Shown: positions 44,678 to 53,071 of the stretch, one piece after another
Numbering within the stretch: the stretch's first letter is position 1
How the letters are laid out: each line of letters starts with the position of its first letter
NCBI GenBank assembly: GCA_029569255.1
Contig: JAKQUO010000019.1
Coordinates: 87,175-151,174 of the forward strand
Origin: Acidobacteriota bacterium
GTDB taxonomy: Bacteria; Acidobacteriota; Aminicenantia; Aminicenantales; Saccharicenantaceae
Reading direction: 5' to 3'
Length of the DNA stretch: 64,000 bases
The notes under the pieces: model-generated
Databases searched by the model: none
The model's input: only the letters and a program-made list of their open reading frames with translations
What the model was told of the DNA's origin: nothing
Program-made: the position numbers and the translations under genes

Positions 44678-46725
44678 TTTTTTCCCTCCCTCAGCCGGAT
44701 GTCCAGCGCCGACCGCAGCTGGCCGATGGCCTCCAGTTCGGCGCGGTCCACTTCCTCGGCCACGAGCGTCCGCTGCGGGTGCCGGTAGCGGAAGCGGACC
44801 GTCAGGCTGACCTTGTCCGCCGGGACCGGCGCCCCGGCGAAGCGGTCGCGGAGCTCGAAACCCTCGAGCAGGGGCTGGTTCGCCCGGGCCAGGACCCGGG
44901 CGACCTCGCCGTAGGGGACGTCCCGGTCGACCAGGAACGACAGGTCGCGGACGATCCCCGGGAACTTCGGCGCCGCCGCGACCTCGAACGGCCGCGGCTG
45001 CTTCCCGAAGAGCGCCTCGAGGTCGATGTCGGCGGCGTAGACCTCGCCGTCGACCGAGGCCCCCGCGGCGAACGAGGCCCGCAGCGCCCCCAGCCTCCCG
45101 ACCTCCTGGCCCTTGTAGAGGACCGCCAGGGCCCGGCCGGGCTCGAACGACGGGTGGTCCCGCGGCTCGAAGGCGAGCGGCTCGAAGCGCAGGGCCTCGG
45201 CCAGCGCCTCGACGGCGCCCTTGACGACGAAGACGTCCGTCTCCGCGGCCGGCTCGGCCCAGCTCCCTCCCGGGCGCAGGCCGGTCGAGAGGATCCCCAG
45301 GCGGAGCGTCTCGCTGTGCTTTTCGTCCGCCCAGCCGAAGACGTTCCCCAGCTCGAAGATGTGAACGCCCTCGATCCCGCGGTGGAGGTTCCAGGCCGCG
45401 TTCTCGAGGAGCCCGGGGAGCAGCGACGTGCGCATGATCGAGGCCCGCTGGGAGATGGGGTTCAGGATCTCGACGGGCGTCCGGCCTTCCCGGGCCGCCC
45501 GGTCCCGCTCGGGATCGGCGAAGCTCCAGTTGACGACCTCGTCGAGGCCCTGGCCGAGCAGGGCCCCGCGGAGCCGGGCGAGGCGCTCCCGCTTCCGGTT
45601 GACGTCGAGGTCGAACGAGCCGGCCGGGGTGAACTCGGCCGGGATGCGGTCGTAGCCGAAGAAGCGGGCCACCTCCTCGATGAGGTCCGCTTCCTGGTCG
45701 ACGTCCACGCGGAACGTCGGGACGGTGACGCGCCAGGCGTGCTTGGCCCCGGCCTCGACGGAGAAGCCGAGCCGGCCGAGCAGCTCGACGACGAAGCTCT
45801 CGGGGACCTCGACGCCCAGGAGCTCGGCGACGCGGCGCAGGCGGAGCCGGGCCGTCCGCGGCTTGGGCGGACGGGGGAAGCGGTCGATGAGGCCGCGGCT
45901 GGCCTGGCCGCCCATCCCGCAGAGGAGCGAGGCGGCCATCAGGGCGGCCCGGGGCGCGAAGCCGATGTCGGAGCCGCGCTCGAACCGGTAGGACGCGTCG
46001 GTCTGGAGGCCGAGCGCCTTGGCCGTCTTGCGGATGGAGGCCGGCGCGAAGGCGGCGCTCTCGATGAAGACGTCGCGGGTCGACGGGCCGATGCCCGAGG
46101 CCTGGCCGCCGATGACGCCGGCCAGCGCGACCGGCTTGGACTCGTCGGCGATGACCAGCATGTCGGGCTCGAGCGGGAGCGTCCGCCCTTCGAGGTCGAC
46201 GAGCGTCTCGCCCCGCTGGGCCTTGCGGACGACGATGCGGCCGCCGCCGATGCGGCCGAAGTCGAAGGTGTGGATGGGCTGGGCCGTGGCCAGGCAGACG
46301 TAGTTCGAGACGTCGACGATGTTGTTGATGGGCTTGAGGCCCACGGCCTCCAGGCGGCGCCGCATCCAGTCGGGCGAGGGGCCGATCCGGACGCCCCGGA
46401 CGACCAGGCCGCAGTACCGGGGGCAGAGGTCCTCGGCCGCGATCTGGACGTCGGCGATCTCGGCCGTGGCCTCGGGGCGCTCGACGAGCGGCCAGTCCTT
46501 CTCGAGGAGGGGCAGGCCGAGGGCGGCCCCGATCTCGCGGGCGACGCCGAGGTGGCCGAGCGTGTCCGGCCGGTTGGCGTAGGTCTCGAGGTCGAGGACG
46601 ACGTCGCCGTCGCGCTCCTCGACGGACTCGGGGACGAGACCGATCATGGTCAGCCGGTCGGCCAGCTCGGCCGGGCCGAGGCCGACGGCGACGTATTCGC
46701 GGAGCCAGTCCAGGCTGATCTTCAT
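44674..46725 (-). CDS. pheT: Phenylalanyl-tRNA synthetase beta subunit, short form
   Basis: 683 residues, about 110 shorter than the usual 790-800. The N-terminal B1 part is MKISLDWLREYV to MIGLVPESVEE, directly followed by ETYANRPDTLGHLGVAREIG. The EMAP-II-like tRNA-binding OB domain (B2), normally inserted at about residue 40, is missing. The B3/B4 domain (YCGLVVRGVRIGPSP onward), B5 and the C-terminal ferredoxin-like anticodon-binding domain (APKFPGIVRDLSFLVD) are present. Overlaps pheS by ATGA. Function as the structural subunit of PheRS is certain from context; the missing domain is not needed for catalysis in known enzymes. Confidence 0.94.
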   Translation of the reverse strand: MKISLDWLREYVAVGLGPAELADRLTMIGLVPESVEERDGDVVLDLETYANRPDTLGHLGVAREIGAALGLPLLEKDWPLVERPEATAEIADVQIAAEDLCPRYCGLVVRGVRIGPSPDWMRRRLEAVGLKPINNIVDVSNYVCLATAQPIHTFDFGRIGGGRIVVRKAQRGETLVDLEGRTLPLEPDMLVIADESKPVALAGVIGGQASGIGPSTRDVFIESAAFAPASIRKTAKALGLQTDASYRFERGSDIGFAPRAALMAASLLCGMGGQASRGLIDRFPRPPKPRTARLRLRRVAELLGVEVPESFVVELLGRLGFSVEAGAKHAWRVTVPTFRVDVDQEADLIEEVARFFGYDRIPAEFTPAGSFDLDVNRKRERLARLRGALLGQGLDEVVNWSFADPERDRAAREGRTPVEILNPISQRASIMRTSLLPGLLENAAWNLHRGIEGVHIFELGNVFGWADEKHSETLRLGILSTGLRPGGSWAEPAAETDVFVVKGAVEALAEALRFEPLAFEPRDHPSFEPGRALAVLYKGQEVGRLGALRASFAAGASVDGEVYAADIDLEALFGKQPRPFEVAAAPKFPGIVRDLSFLVDRDVPYGEVARVLARANQPLLEGFELRDRFAGAPVPADKVSLTVRFRYRHPQRTLVAEEVDRAELEAIGQLRSALDIRLREGKN

Positions 46726-47768
46726 TTCGCCCCGAATTGCCTGAGGAACCTCAGGTCGTTCTCGTAGAAATAGCGCATCTCGGGGATGCCCAAGGCCAGC
46801 ATGGCCGTCCGGTCGATGCCCAGCCCGAAGGCCCAGCCGGAGTATTTCTCCGGGTCGATGTTGACGTTCTTGAGGACCTGGGGGTGGACCATGCCCGAGC
46901 CCAGGATCTCCTTCCAGCCGGACCCGCCGCAGACGCGGCAGGCCGCGTCCCGTCCGCCGCAGACGATGCACTCGATGTCGACCTCGGCCGAGGGCTCGGT
47001 GAAGGGGAAGAAGCTCGGCCGGAAGCGGACCTTGAGCTTCTCGCCGAAGAGGGCCCGGATGAAGTATTCGAGCGTCCCCTTGAGGTGGGCGAAGGTGACG
47101 CCCTCGTCGACGACCAGCCCCTCGACCTGCATGAACATCGGCAGGTGGGTCGGGTCGGGCGTCTCGTGGCGGAAGACCCGGCCCGGACAGATGATCCGGA
47201 TGGGCGGCTTCGTCCGCTCCATGACCCGGACCTGGACGGGCGACGTGTGGGTCCGGAGCAGCAGGTCGCCCTCGATGAAGAGGGTGTCCCACTTGTCCCG
47301 GGCCGGATGGTGGGGCGGGAAGTTCAGGGCCTCGAAGTTGTAGTAGTCGGTCTCGATCTCGGGGCCTTCCTCGACGGTGAAGCCCATGCCTAGGAAGATC
47401 CGCTCGATCTCCTCCTCGAAGAGGGTCAGGGGGTGGGGCGTCCCGACGTAGCGCCGGCGGCCGGGCAGGGTCAGGTCCTCGCCGGCCGAGGCCGCGGCGG
47501 CGGCCGGACGGGCCGCCCCCAGCCGCCTCTCGACGGCCTCCAGCCCGGCGGACACGGCCTGCTTGAGCTCGTTGATCAGGCGGCCGGCCTCGCGCTTCTC
47601 CCCGGCCGGGACGGACTTCAGGTCCTCGAACAGAAGGGTCAGGTGGCCCTTCTTGCGGCCCAGGAAGGCCGTCCGGAGCTCCTCGAGCGCCTTGGCGTCA
47701 GCGGCCTTCCCGGCCGCCTCCTCGAAGGCCCTCCGGAGCCCCTCGATCCGGTCCGTGAGGCTGGGCAT
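46722..47768 (-). CDS. pheS: Phenylalanyl-tRNA synthetase alpha subunit
   Basis: 348 residues. Class II catalytic subunit. A coiled-coil N-terminus (1-85) is followed by GTPHPLTLFEEEIERIFLGMGF and motif 2, IRIICPGRVFRHETPDPTHLPMF. The phenylalanine-pocket region is EPSAEVDIECIVC and motif 3 is WAFGLGIDRTAMLALGIPEMR. The two CxxC pairs at IVCGGRDAACRVCGGSG look like a small zinc knuckle, a variation also present in other phyla. It precedes pheT with a 4-nt overlap and follows rplT by 9 nt. Confidence 0.96.
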   Translation of the reverse strand: MPSLTDRIEGLRRAFEEAAGKAADAKALEELRTAFLGRKKGHLTLLFEDLKSVPAGEKREAGRLINELKQAVSAGLEAVERRLGAARPAAAAASAGEDLTLPGRRRYVGTPHPLTLFEEEIERIFLGMGFTVEEGPEIETDYYNFEALNFPPHHPARDKWDTLFIEGDLLLRTHTSPVQVRVMERTKPPIRIICPGRVFRHETPDPTHLPMFMQVEGLVVDEGVTFAHLKGTLEYFIRALFGEKLKVRFRPSFFPFTEPSAEVDIECIVCGGRDAACRVCGGSGWKEILGSGMVHPQVLKNVNIDPEKYSGWAFGLGIDRTAMLALGIPEMRYFYENDLRFLRQFGAK

Positions 47769-47777
47769 GGGCAGGGG

Positions 47778-48134
47778 CTAGGCCGCCGGGGTTTCCGTCA
47801 TCCGGACCAGCTGGGCGAACGTCCCGGGGGCGTTGACGGCCAGGTCGGCCAGGACCTTGCGGTCGAGGGCGACGCCGCGGGCCTTGAGGCCGCGGATGAA
47901 CCGGCTGTAGCTCGTCCCGTTGGCCACGGCCGCGGCCTTGATGCGGACGATCCAGAGGCTGCGGAAATCGCGCTTCTTGTTCCGCCGGTCGCGGTAGGCG
48001 TAGAGGAGGGACTTCTCGACGGCCTCCTTGGCCGTCCGGTAGTTCCGGCTCTTGGCGCCGAAATAGCCCTTGGCCCGGCCGAGGACCTTCCTCCGCCGGT
48101 CGGTTCTCTTGGTGCTGCGTTTGACTCGGGGCAT
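47778..48134 (-). CDS. rplT: 50S ribosomal protein L20
   Basis: 118 residues. Binds 23S rRNA early in 50S assembly. The basic N-terminus [18 protein letters not shown] and the helical body with [16 protein letters not shown] are canonical. GAGGAG precedes the ATG. In other bacteria L20 represses its own operon by binding leader RNA; no such fold was identified here. Part of the infC-rpmI-rplT block. Confidence 0.97.
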   Translation of the reverse strand: MPRVKRSTKRTDRRRKVLGRAKGYFGAKSRNYRTAKEAVEKSLLYAYRDRRNKKRDFRSLWIVRIKAAAVANGTSYSRFIRGLKARGVALDRKVLADLAVNAPGTFAQLVRMTETPAA

Positions 48135-48162
48135 GATCGTCTCCTCGGGGCGCCGGGCGCGC

Positions 48163-48363
48163 TCACATGTCGTAGGGGAGAAGCGTCTTGAGCGCTTTCC
48201 GGTCGGCCGGGCTGGCCTCGGCGGCCCGGCCCAGCTGGCGGACGCGCTTGGAGGACTTCTTGGTCAGGATGTGCTTCTTATTCGCCCGGGCGTGAAAGAC
48301 CTTTTTCTTGGCCGTGACCTTGAACCTCTTTTGCGCTCCCTTGTGGGTTTTTAGCTTTGGCAT
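48163..48363 (-). CDS. rpmI: 50S ribosomal protein L35
   Basis: 66 residues. Very basic protein with the usual opening [17 protein letters not shown] and [25 protein letters not shown] lies 5 nt before the ATG. The start lies inside the end of infC: the two frames overlap by 86 nt, an unusually long overlap for this conserved pair. Confidence 0.97.
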   Translation of the reverse strand: MPKLKTHKGAQKRFKVTAKKKVFHARANKKHILTKKSSKRVRQLGRAAEASPADRKALKTLLPYDM

Positions 48364-48919
48364 CTTTTCCTCCTGCTTTCGCGGGGACCAACAGCGCCGA
48401 CACGGCCCAATCCTGCTTCCGGGCCGAGCCGTCCTGCGTCGCCGAATCGCCGACGTCGGCCTTGACCCGGTCGAGGACCTGGTAGCCGAGCTCCGGCTTC
48501 TGCTTCTCGCGGCCGCGGAGCATCACGGTGATCTTGACCTTGTTGCCTTCCCCGAGGAAGCGCTTGACGTGCTTCATCTTGAAGTCGTAGTCGTGGATGC
48601 TGATCTTGGGCCGGAACTTGATCTCCTTGATCTGGATCTGCTTCTGGTGCTTCTTGGCCTCTTGGTTCTTCTTGTGCTGCTCGTACAGGAACTTGCCGTA
48701 GTCGGTGATCCTGCAGACCGGGGGGTCGGCCGTGGGCGCGATCTCGACCAGGTCCAGGCCCCGCTCCCGGGCGAGCATGACCGCCTGGCCCGTCGGCAGG
48801 ACGCCCAGGGCGGCCTTGTTCTCGTCGATGACCCGGACCTCGCGGGCCAGGATCATCTCGTTGGTCCGGTGGGGCTTGGCCTTGACGACCGCGGGATAGA
48901 AGCCGTGTCTCTTGATAAT
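48278..48919 (-). CDS. infC: Translation initiation factor IF-3, AUU start, extended C-terminus
   Basis: 213 residues. Prevents premature 50S joining and checks the initiator codon. No ATG, GTG or TTG is suitable: family alignment requires RTNEMILAREVRVIDE, so the protein must begin upstream of the Met at 48856. ATT at 48919 has AGGAGG 7 nt ahead, just after the thrS stop. AUU is the start codon that IF-3 uses for autoregulation in E. coli. Domains: IF3-N with DLVEIAPTADPPVCRITDYGKFLYE, linker QIQIKEIKFRPKIS, and IF3-C to LLVPAK. A 30-residue basic tail then overlaps rpmI. Confidence 0.92.
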   Translation of the reverse strand: MIKRHGFYPAVVKAKPHRTNEMILAREVRVIDENKAALGVLPTGQAVMLARERGLDLVEIAPTADPPVCRITDYGKFLYEQHKKNQEAKKHQKQIQIKEIKFRPKISIHDYDFKMKHVKRFLGEGNKVKITVMLRGREKQKPELGYQVLDRVKADVGDSATQDGSARKQDWAVSALLVPAKAGGKDAKAKNPQGSAKEVQGHGQEKGLSRPGE

Positions 48920-48932
48920 GGTCGGTCCTCCT

Positions 48933-50684
48933 CTAGAAATTCACGGTGAGGCTTTTATTCCGATCGAGCTCCCGGGCCCGCTCGATGAAACGATCGACGG
49001 CGACCTCGCCCTTGTCGCCCTGGCCGTGGACGCGGAGGGCGGCCGTGCCGCGCTCGACCTCCCGGTCGCCGACGACGAGGATGGCCGGCACTTTCTGCAG
49101 CTCGGCCTCGCGGACCTTCTTGCCGACCTTCTCCCGGCCGAGGTCGCTCGCGGCCCGCAGGCCGGCGGCCCGGAGCCTCTCCTCGAGGCCCCTGGCGTAG
49201 GGCTCGTGGCGCTCGGCGATGGGCAGGACGAGGACCTGGACGGGGGCCAGCCACAAGGGGAAGCTGCCGTTGTAGTGCTCGACGAGGACGCCGAAGAAGC
49301 GCTCGAGCGAGCCGAGCAGGGCCCGGTGGACCATGTAGGGCCGGTGCCCCTTGCCGTCCTCGCCGACGTAGGTCATGTCGAAGCGCTCCGACATGTTGAA
49401 GTCGAACTGGATGGTCGTGCACTGCCACAGCCGGCCGATGGCGTCCTTGATCTTGATGTCGATCTTGGGGCCGTAGAAGACGGCCTCGCCCTCCATCCTC
49501 TCGTAGGGGCAGCCGCGGGCCTCCAGGGCCTTGACCAGGGAGGCCTCGGCCTGGCACCAGCGCTCGTCCGCGCCGCAGTACTTGGCGGCGTTGGCGGGGT
49601 CGCGGACCGACAGCTGGATGACGTTGTCGGTGAAGCCGAAATCGGCCAGGATGGAGACCGAGAAGTCGAGGACGCGCAGGATCTCGCCGTCGATCTGGTC
49701 GGGGGTGCAGAAGATGTGGGCGTCGTCCTGGGTGAAGCCGCGGACCCGGAGCAGGCCGTGGAGCGTGCCGCTGCGCTCGTAGCGGTAGACGGTGCCGAGC
49801 TCGGCCCAGCGCAGGGGCAGGTCGCGGTAGGAGCGCATCCGCGACTTGTAGATCTCGATGTGGAACGGGCAGTTCATCGGCTTCAGGAAATACGGCTGCT
49901 CGTCGATGTCCATCGGCGAGTACATGCTGTCCTTGTAGAAGCCGAGGTGGCCCGAGGTCTCCCAGAGCGTGGACCGCCCGATGTGGGGGGTATAGAGGAT
50001 GTCGTAGCCGCCGGCCCAGTGGCGCTCCCGCCAGTGCTGCTCGATGACGGCCCGGACCCGGGCGCCTTTGGGGTGCCAGAGGATGAGCCCGCCGCCGAGC
50101 TCCTCGTTCGTGCTGAAGAGGTCCAGCTCGGCCCCGAGGCGGCGGTGGTCGCGCTTCTTGGCCTCCTCGAGCATGCGCAGGTGGTCCTCGAGCTCCTTGG
50201 CCGTGGCGAAGACGACGCCGTAGATCCGCTGCATCTGGGGCCCGCGCTCGTCCCCTTTCCAGTAGGCGCCGGAGACGGACAGGAGCTTGACGTGCTTGAG
50301 CAGGCCGGTCGAGGCGACGTGAGGCCCCAGGCAGAAGTCGGCGAAGGAGCCCTGGCGGTAGACGCTGACCTCGGCCTCGCCCTTCTCCCGGACGAGCTGG
50401 GCCTTGAGGGGCTGGCCGCTCTCCTCGAACATCCGAACGGCCTCGTCCTTGGGGAGGAGAAGCCGCTCGACCGGGAGGTTCTCCCGGGCGATCTCCTTCA
50501 TCCGGGCCTCGATCCCGGCCAGGTCCTCGGGGGTGAAGGGGGCGTCCCGGAGGAAGTCGTAGAAGAAGCCGTTCTCGACGGCCGGGCCGATGCCGGTCTT
50601 GGTCCCGGGGTAGAGATCGAGGACGGCGTGGGCCAGGAGATGGGCCCCGCTGTGCCTCAGGGTCTCGATCGGAATATCGCTCAT
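48933..50684 (-). CDS. thrS: Threonyl-tRNA synthetase without TGS domain
   Basis: 583 residues, about 60 shorter than E. coli ThrRS. The protein starts at the editing domain (HSGAHLLAHAV, with the HxxxH zinc-like site at residues 11 and 15) and therefore lacks the N-terminal TGS domain. The catalytic core is complete: LKPMNCPFHIEIYKS (zinc Cys), RWAELGTVYRYERSG (motif 2) and HRALLGSLERF (motif 3). The C-terminal anticodon domain PVQVLVLPIAERHEPYA is present. First gene of the thrS-infC-rpmI-rplT-pheST operon, behind tRNA-Val and a structured leader. A tRNA gene directly upstream leaves no room for a TGS domain. Confidence 0.95.
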   Translation of the reverse strand: MSDIPIETLRHSGAHLLAHAVLDLYPGTKTGIGPAVENGFFYDFLRDAPFTPEDLAGIEARMKEIARENLPVERLLLPKDEAVRMFEESGQPLKAQLVREKGEAEVSVYRQGSFADFCLGPHVASTGLLKHVKLLSVSGAYWKGDERGPQMQRIYGVVFATAKELEDHLRMLEEAKKRDHRRLGAELDLFSTNEELGGGLILWHPKGARVRAVIEQHWRERHWAGGYDILYTPHIGRSTLWETSGHLGFYKDSMYSPMDIDEQPYFLKPMNCPFHIEIYKSRMRSYRDLPLRWAELGTVYRYERSGTLHGLLRVRGFTQDDAHIFCTPDQIDGEILRVLDFSVSILADFGFTDNVIQLSVRDPANAAKYCGADERWCQAEASLVKALEARGCPYERMEGEAVFYGPKIDIKIKDAIGRLWQCTTIQFDFNMSERFDMTYVGEDGKGHRPYMVHRALLGSLERFFGVLVEHYNGSFPLWLAPVQVLVLPIAERHEPYARGLEERLRAAGLRAASDLGREKVGKKVREAELQKVPAILVVGDREVERGTAALRVHGQGDKGEVAVDRFIERARELDRNKSLTVNF

Positions 50685-50710
50685 CTCGGACGCTCGCTCA
50701 CTTTTTCAAT

Positions 50711-50749
50711 CGACACGCCGGGAGACTCGAGCCCGGCCGCTTTTTGTCG
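50711..50749 (-). promoter_or_regulatory. Structured leader between tRNA-Val and thrS
   Basis: Minus-strand RNA: CGACA pairs with TGTCG and, inside it, GCCGGG pairs with CCCGGC, giving a two-part hairpin with no U-tract after it. Read on the plus strand the same hairpin is followed by CGCTTTTT and would be an intrinsic terminator for antisense RNA. It may be a processing signal or a control element of thrS. Confidence 0.5.
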
Positions 50750-50750
50750 G

Positions 50751-50825
50751 TGGTAGGCGCGGAGGGAATTGAACCCACGGCCTCTTCCGTGTCAGGGAAG
50801 CGCTCTCCCACTGAGCTACGCGCCT
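50751..50825 (-). tRNA. tRNA-Val (anticodon GAC)
   Basis: 75 nt with all arms. The acceptor stem pairs AGGCGCG with CGCGCCT. The D arm is TAGCTCAGTGGGAGAGC. The anticodon stem CTTCC/GGAAG holds loop CTGACAC, giving anticodon GAC. The T arm holds GGTTCAATTCC. The 3' CCA is encoded (discriminator A then CCA). A promoter lies just upstream. Confidence 0.97.
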
Positions 50826-50850
50826 AAAATTCACTTTCTAAAGCCGTTAT

Positions 50851-50879
50851 ATCTTAAGCAAATCGTCCTCCCCTGTCAA
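50851..50879 (-). promoter_or_regulatory. Promoter of tRNA-Val (and probably the thrS operon)
   Basis: TTGACA (50874-50879) and TAAGAT (50851-50856) on the minus strand with 17 bp between. Transcription would start about 20 nt before the tRNA. No separate promoter is visible between the tRNA and thrS. Confidence 0.7.
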
Positions 50880-51094
50880 CACGCCGGCGGCCGGAAAATC
50901 GCGGCCCTTCCCCCGTTCCCGGGCCGCCCTCTCGAGGCGGCCCCCGGATGCGGGGCCCGGGGGGTGAAGCCGGGACCCTCGGCACCGCGCGCCCCGGGAG
51001 CGGCGCCGACGGGGCCGGAACGGTTCGCCCGGAGGGAAAAACGCGCCTCTGAAGAGAAGAAATGGGAGAAGAGCGAATCAGGCGCCGCTTGCGC

Positions 51095-51100
51095 TATAAT
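51095..51100 (+). promoter_or_regulatory. -10 box of the metallophosphoesterase gene
   Basis: TATAAT 10 nt before the ATG at 51111, with no clear -35 hexamer. The preceding 50826-51094 is non-coding and GC-rich, with nothing else recognised beyond the tRNA promoter. Confidence 0.5.
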
Positions 51101-51110
51101 GAGGGCGAGA

Positions 51111-51593
51111 ATGATCGGCATCCTGTCCGACAGCCACGACAACCTGGACCGCCTCCGGGCGGCCGTCCGCCTCTTCAACGACGCCGGCTGCGACCTCGTC
51201 GTCCACGCCGGGGACTTCGTCGCCCCCTTCGCCGCCGGGGAGCTCCGCAACCTCCGGGCCCCGGTCAAGGCCGTCTTCGGCAACTGCGACGGGGAGAGGG
51301 CCGGCCTGGCCAAGGCCCTGGCCGGCGCCGGGGAGATCGCCGCGGCCCCCCTGGGCTTCGAGCACGCCGGCCGCCTTTTCGGCCTCTGTCACCTGGACTC
51401 GGGCGTCGAGGGCCTTCTCGCCGCGAAGGCCGTCGACGTCGTCATCTTCGGCCACACCCACCGCCCCCTGGTCGAGCGGCGCGGCGGCGTCCTCCTTGTC
51501 AACCCCGGCGAGGCCGGGGGCTGGCTCACGGGAAAGAGCACGGCCGCCCTGCTCGATCCGGCCGCCCTCGAGGCCGAGATCGTCCCGCTGTAG
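51111..51593 (+). CDS. YfcE/MJ0936-type metallophosphoesterase
   Basis: 160 residues. Small calcineurin-like phosphodiesterase with the complete di-metal set: GILSDSHDN, VVHAGDFVAP, FGNCDGER, and IFGHTHRPLVE with NPGEAG close to the end. Members hydrolyse phosphodiesters in vitro; the natural substrate is unknown. The ATG at 51111 gives the standard start and lies 10 nt behind a TATAAT box; upstream in-frame codons would precede the promoter. Monocistronic by appearance. Confidence 0.92.
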   Translation: MIGILSDSHDNLDRLRAAVRLFNDAGCDLVVHAGDFVAPFAAGELRNLRAPVKAVFGNCDGERAGLAKALAGAGEIAAAPLGFEHAGRLFGLCHLDSGVEGLLAAKAVDVVIFGHTHRPLVERRGGVLLVNPGEAGGWLTGKSTAALLDPAALEAEIVPL

Positions 51594-51648
51594 GGCCGGG
51601 GAGGACGCCCCGCCGGCCGGCCTTCCTTACAGGTTCCTTGACGGGTTA

Positions 51649-51677
51649 TTGATTCAAGGCCTTTATTGGGCTATACT
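51649..51677 (+). promoter_or_regulatory. Promoter of the carbamate kinase/OTC cluster
   Basis: TTGATT (51649-51654), 17 bp, TATACT (51672-51677). It lies in an AT-richer patch and leaves a leader of about 70 nt before ATG 51754, in which no riboswitch was recognised. Confidence 0.6.
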
Positions 51678-51753
51678 TAACCTTCGTTTCCTGACAATTG
51701 AAGAGTCCGGAATTCATGGAGGGAGAAGTGTCATCACGAGAGGAGAGCGCGCG

Positions 51754-53058
51754 ATGAAGAAGGTCATCATCATGGGCGCCGCCGGGCGCGACTTCCATAA
51801 CTTCAACACCTGCTTCCGGGACAACCCGGACTACCGGGTGGTCGCCTTCACGGCGACCCAGATCCCCGACATCGAGGGCCGCAGGTACCCCGCGGCCCTG
51901 GCCGGAAAGCTCTACCCCCGGGGCATCCCGATCGAGGCCGAGTCCGAGCTCGACAGGCTCATCGCCGCCCACAAGGTCGACGACGTCCACCTGGCCTACA
52001 GCGACCTCTCCTACCAGTACGTCATGAGCAAGGCCGCCCAGGTCCAGGCGGCCGGGGCCAACTTCGTGCTCCTCGGGCCGGCCGCCACGATGATCAAGAG
52101 CCGCCGGCCCGTCGTCTCCGTCTGCGCCGTCCGGACCGGCAGCGGCAAGAGCCAGACCAGCCGCAGGGTGGCCGCGATCCTCAAGGAGAAGGGCCGCCGC
52201 GTCGCCGCCGTCCGCCACCCCATGCCTTACGGCGACCTGGTCAAGCAGAAGGTCCAGCGCTTCGCCACCTACGCCGACCTCGACAGGCACGAGTGCACGA
52301 TCGAGGAGCGCGAGGAGTACGAGCCCCACATCGACCGGGGCGTCATCGTCTACGCCGGCGTCGACTACGGCGCCATCCTCAAGCAGGCCGAGAAGGAGGC
52401 CGACGTCATCCTCTGGGACGGCGGCAACAACGACTTCCCCTTCTACCGGTCGGACCTCGAGATCGTCGTCGCCGACCCCCACCGGGCCGGCCACGAGCTC
52501 TCTTATTACCCCGGGGAGACCAATTTTCGCCGGGCCAAGGTCATCGTCATCAACAAGATGGACACGGCCGCGCCGGCCGGGATCGAGACCGTCCTGGCCT
52601 CGGCCAAGGCCGTCAACCCCAAGGCCGCGATCATCCGGGCCAACTCCCCGGCCATCGTCGAGGGCGGCGAGAGGATCCGCGGCAAGCGCGTCCTGGTCCT
52701 CGAGGACGGCCCGACCCTGACCCACGGCGGCATGAAGTACGGCGCCGGCATCGTCGCGGCCCGGAAGTACGGCGCGGCCGTCATCGTCGATCCCCGTCCC
52801 TTCGCCGTCGGCTCGATCAAGAAGACCTTCGAGAAGTACGGCCACCTCGACGACGTCCTGCCGGCCATGGGCTACGGCGAGAAGCAGACCCGCGAGCTGG
52901 CCAGGACGATCGAGGCCGTCGACTGCGACCTCGTCGTCAGCGCGACGCCGATCGACATCACCCGGGTCATCCGGGTCTCGAAGCCCATCCTCCGGGTCGG
53001 CTACGAGCTCGAGGAGATCGGCTCGCCCACGCTCGAGGACGTCCTGAAGAAGTTCTGA
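51754..53058 (+). CDS. Cyclic 2,3-diphosphoglycerate synthase-like P-loop protein
   Basis: 434 residues. Related to archaeal cyclic 2,3-diphosphoglycerate synthetase. An N-terminal Rossmann-like part (KKVIIMGAAGRDFHNFN) is followed by a P-loop NTPase domain with CAVRTGSGKSQTSRRVA (about residue 130) and later VIVINKMDTA, as in G3E-like GTPases. Archaeal enzymes make the thermolyte cDPG, but many mesophilic bacteria carry this protein next to carbamate kinase and OTC, as here, where its role is not established. AGAGGAG precedes the ATG. A 118-nt gap with a hairpin separates it from the kinase. Confidence 0.85.
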   Translation: MKKVIIMGAAGRDFHNFNTCFRDNPDYRVVAFTATQIPDIEGRRYPAALAGKLYPRGIPIEAESELDRLIAAHKVDDVHLAYSDLSYQYVMSKAAQVQAAGANFVLLGPAATMIKSRRPVVSVCAVRTGSGKSQTSRRVAAILKEKGRRVAAVRHPMPYGDLVKQKVQRFATYADLDRHECTIEEREEYEPHIDRGVIVYAGVDYGAILKQAEKEADVILWDGGNNDFPFYRSDLEIVVADPHRAGHELSYYPGETNFRRAKVIVINKMDTAAPAGIETVLASAKAVNPKAAIIRANSPAIVEGGERIRGKRVLVLEDGPTLTHGGMKYGAGIVAARKYGAAVIVDPRPFAVGSIKKTFEKYGHLDDVLPAMGYGEKQTRELARTIEAVDCDLVVSATPIDITRVIRVSKPILRVGYELEEIGSPTLEDVLKKF

Positions 53059-53071
53059 CCCGGACCATTCA

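Noticed and set aside
36088-51036. Identical 16-mer CGGTTCGCCCGGAGGG at 36088-36103 and 51021-51036
   Set aside because: One 16-base match within 64 kb of GC-rich DNA is close to chance expectation and the flanks do not match.
50769-51110. Upstream in-frame extension of the metallophosphoesterase
   Set aside because: It would start inside the tRNA, carries no conserved residues, and lies before the TATAAT box; the family starts at the ATG of 51111.
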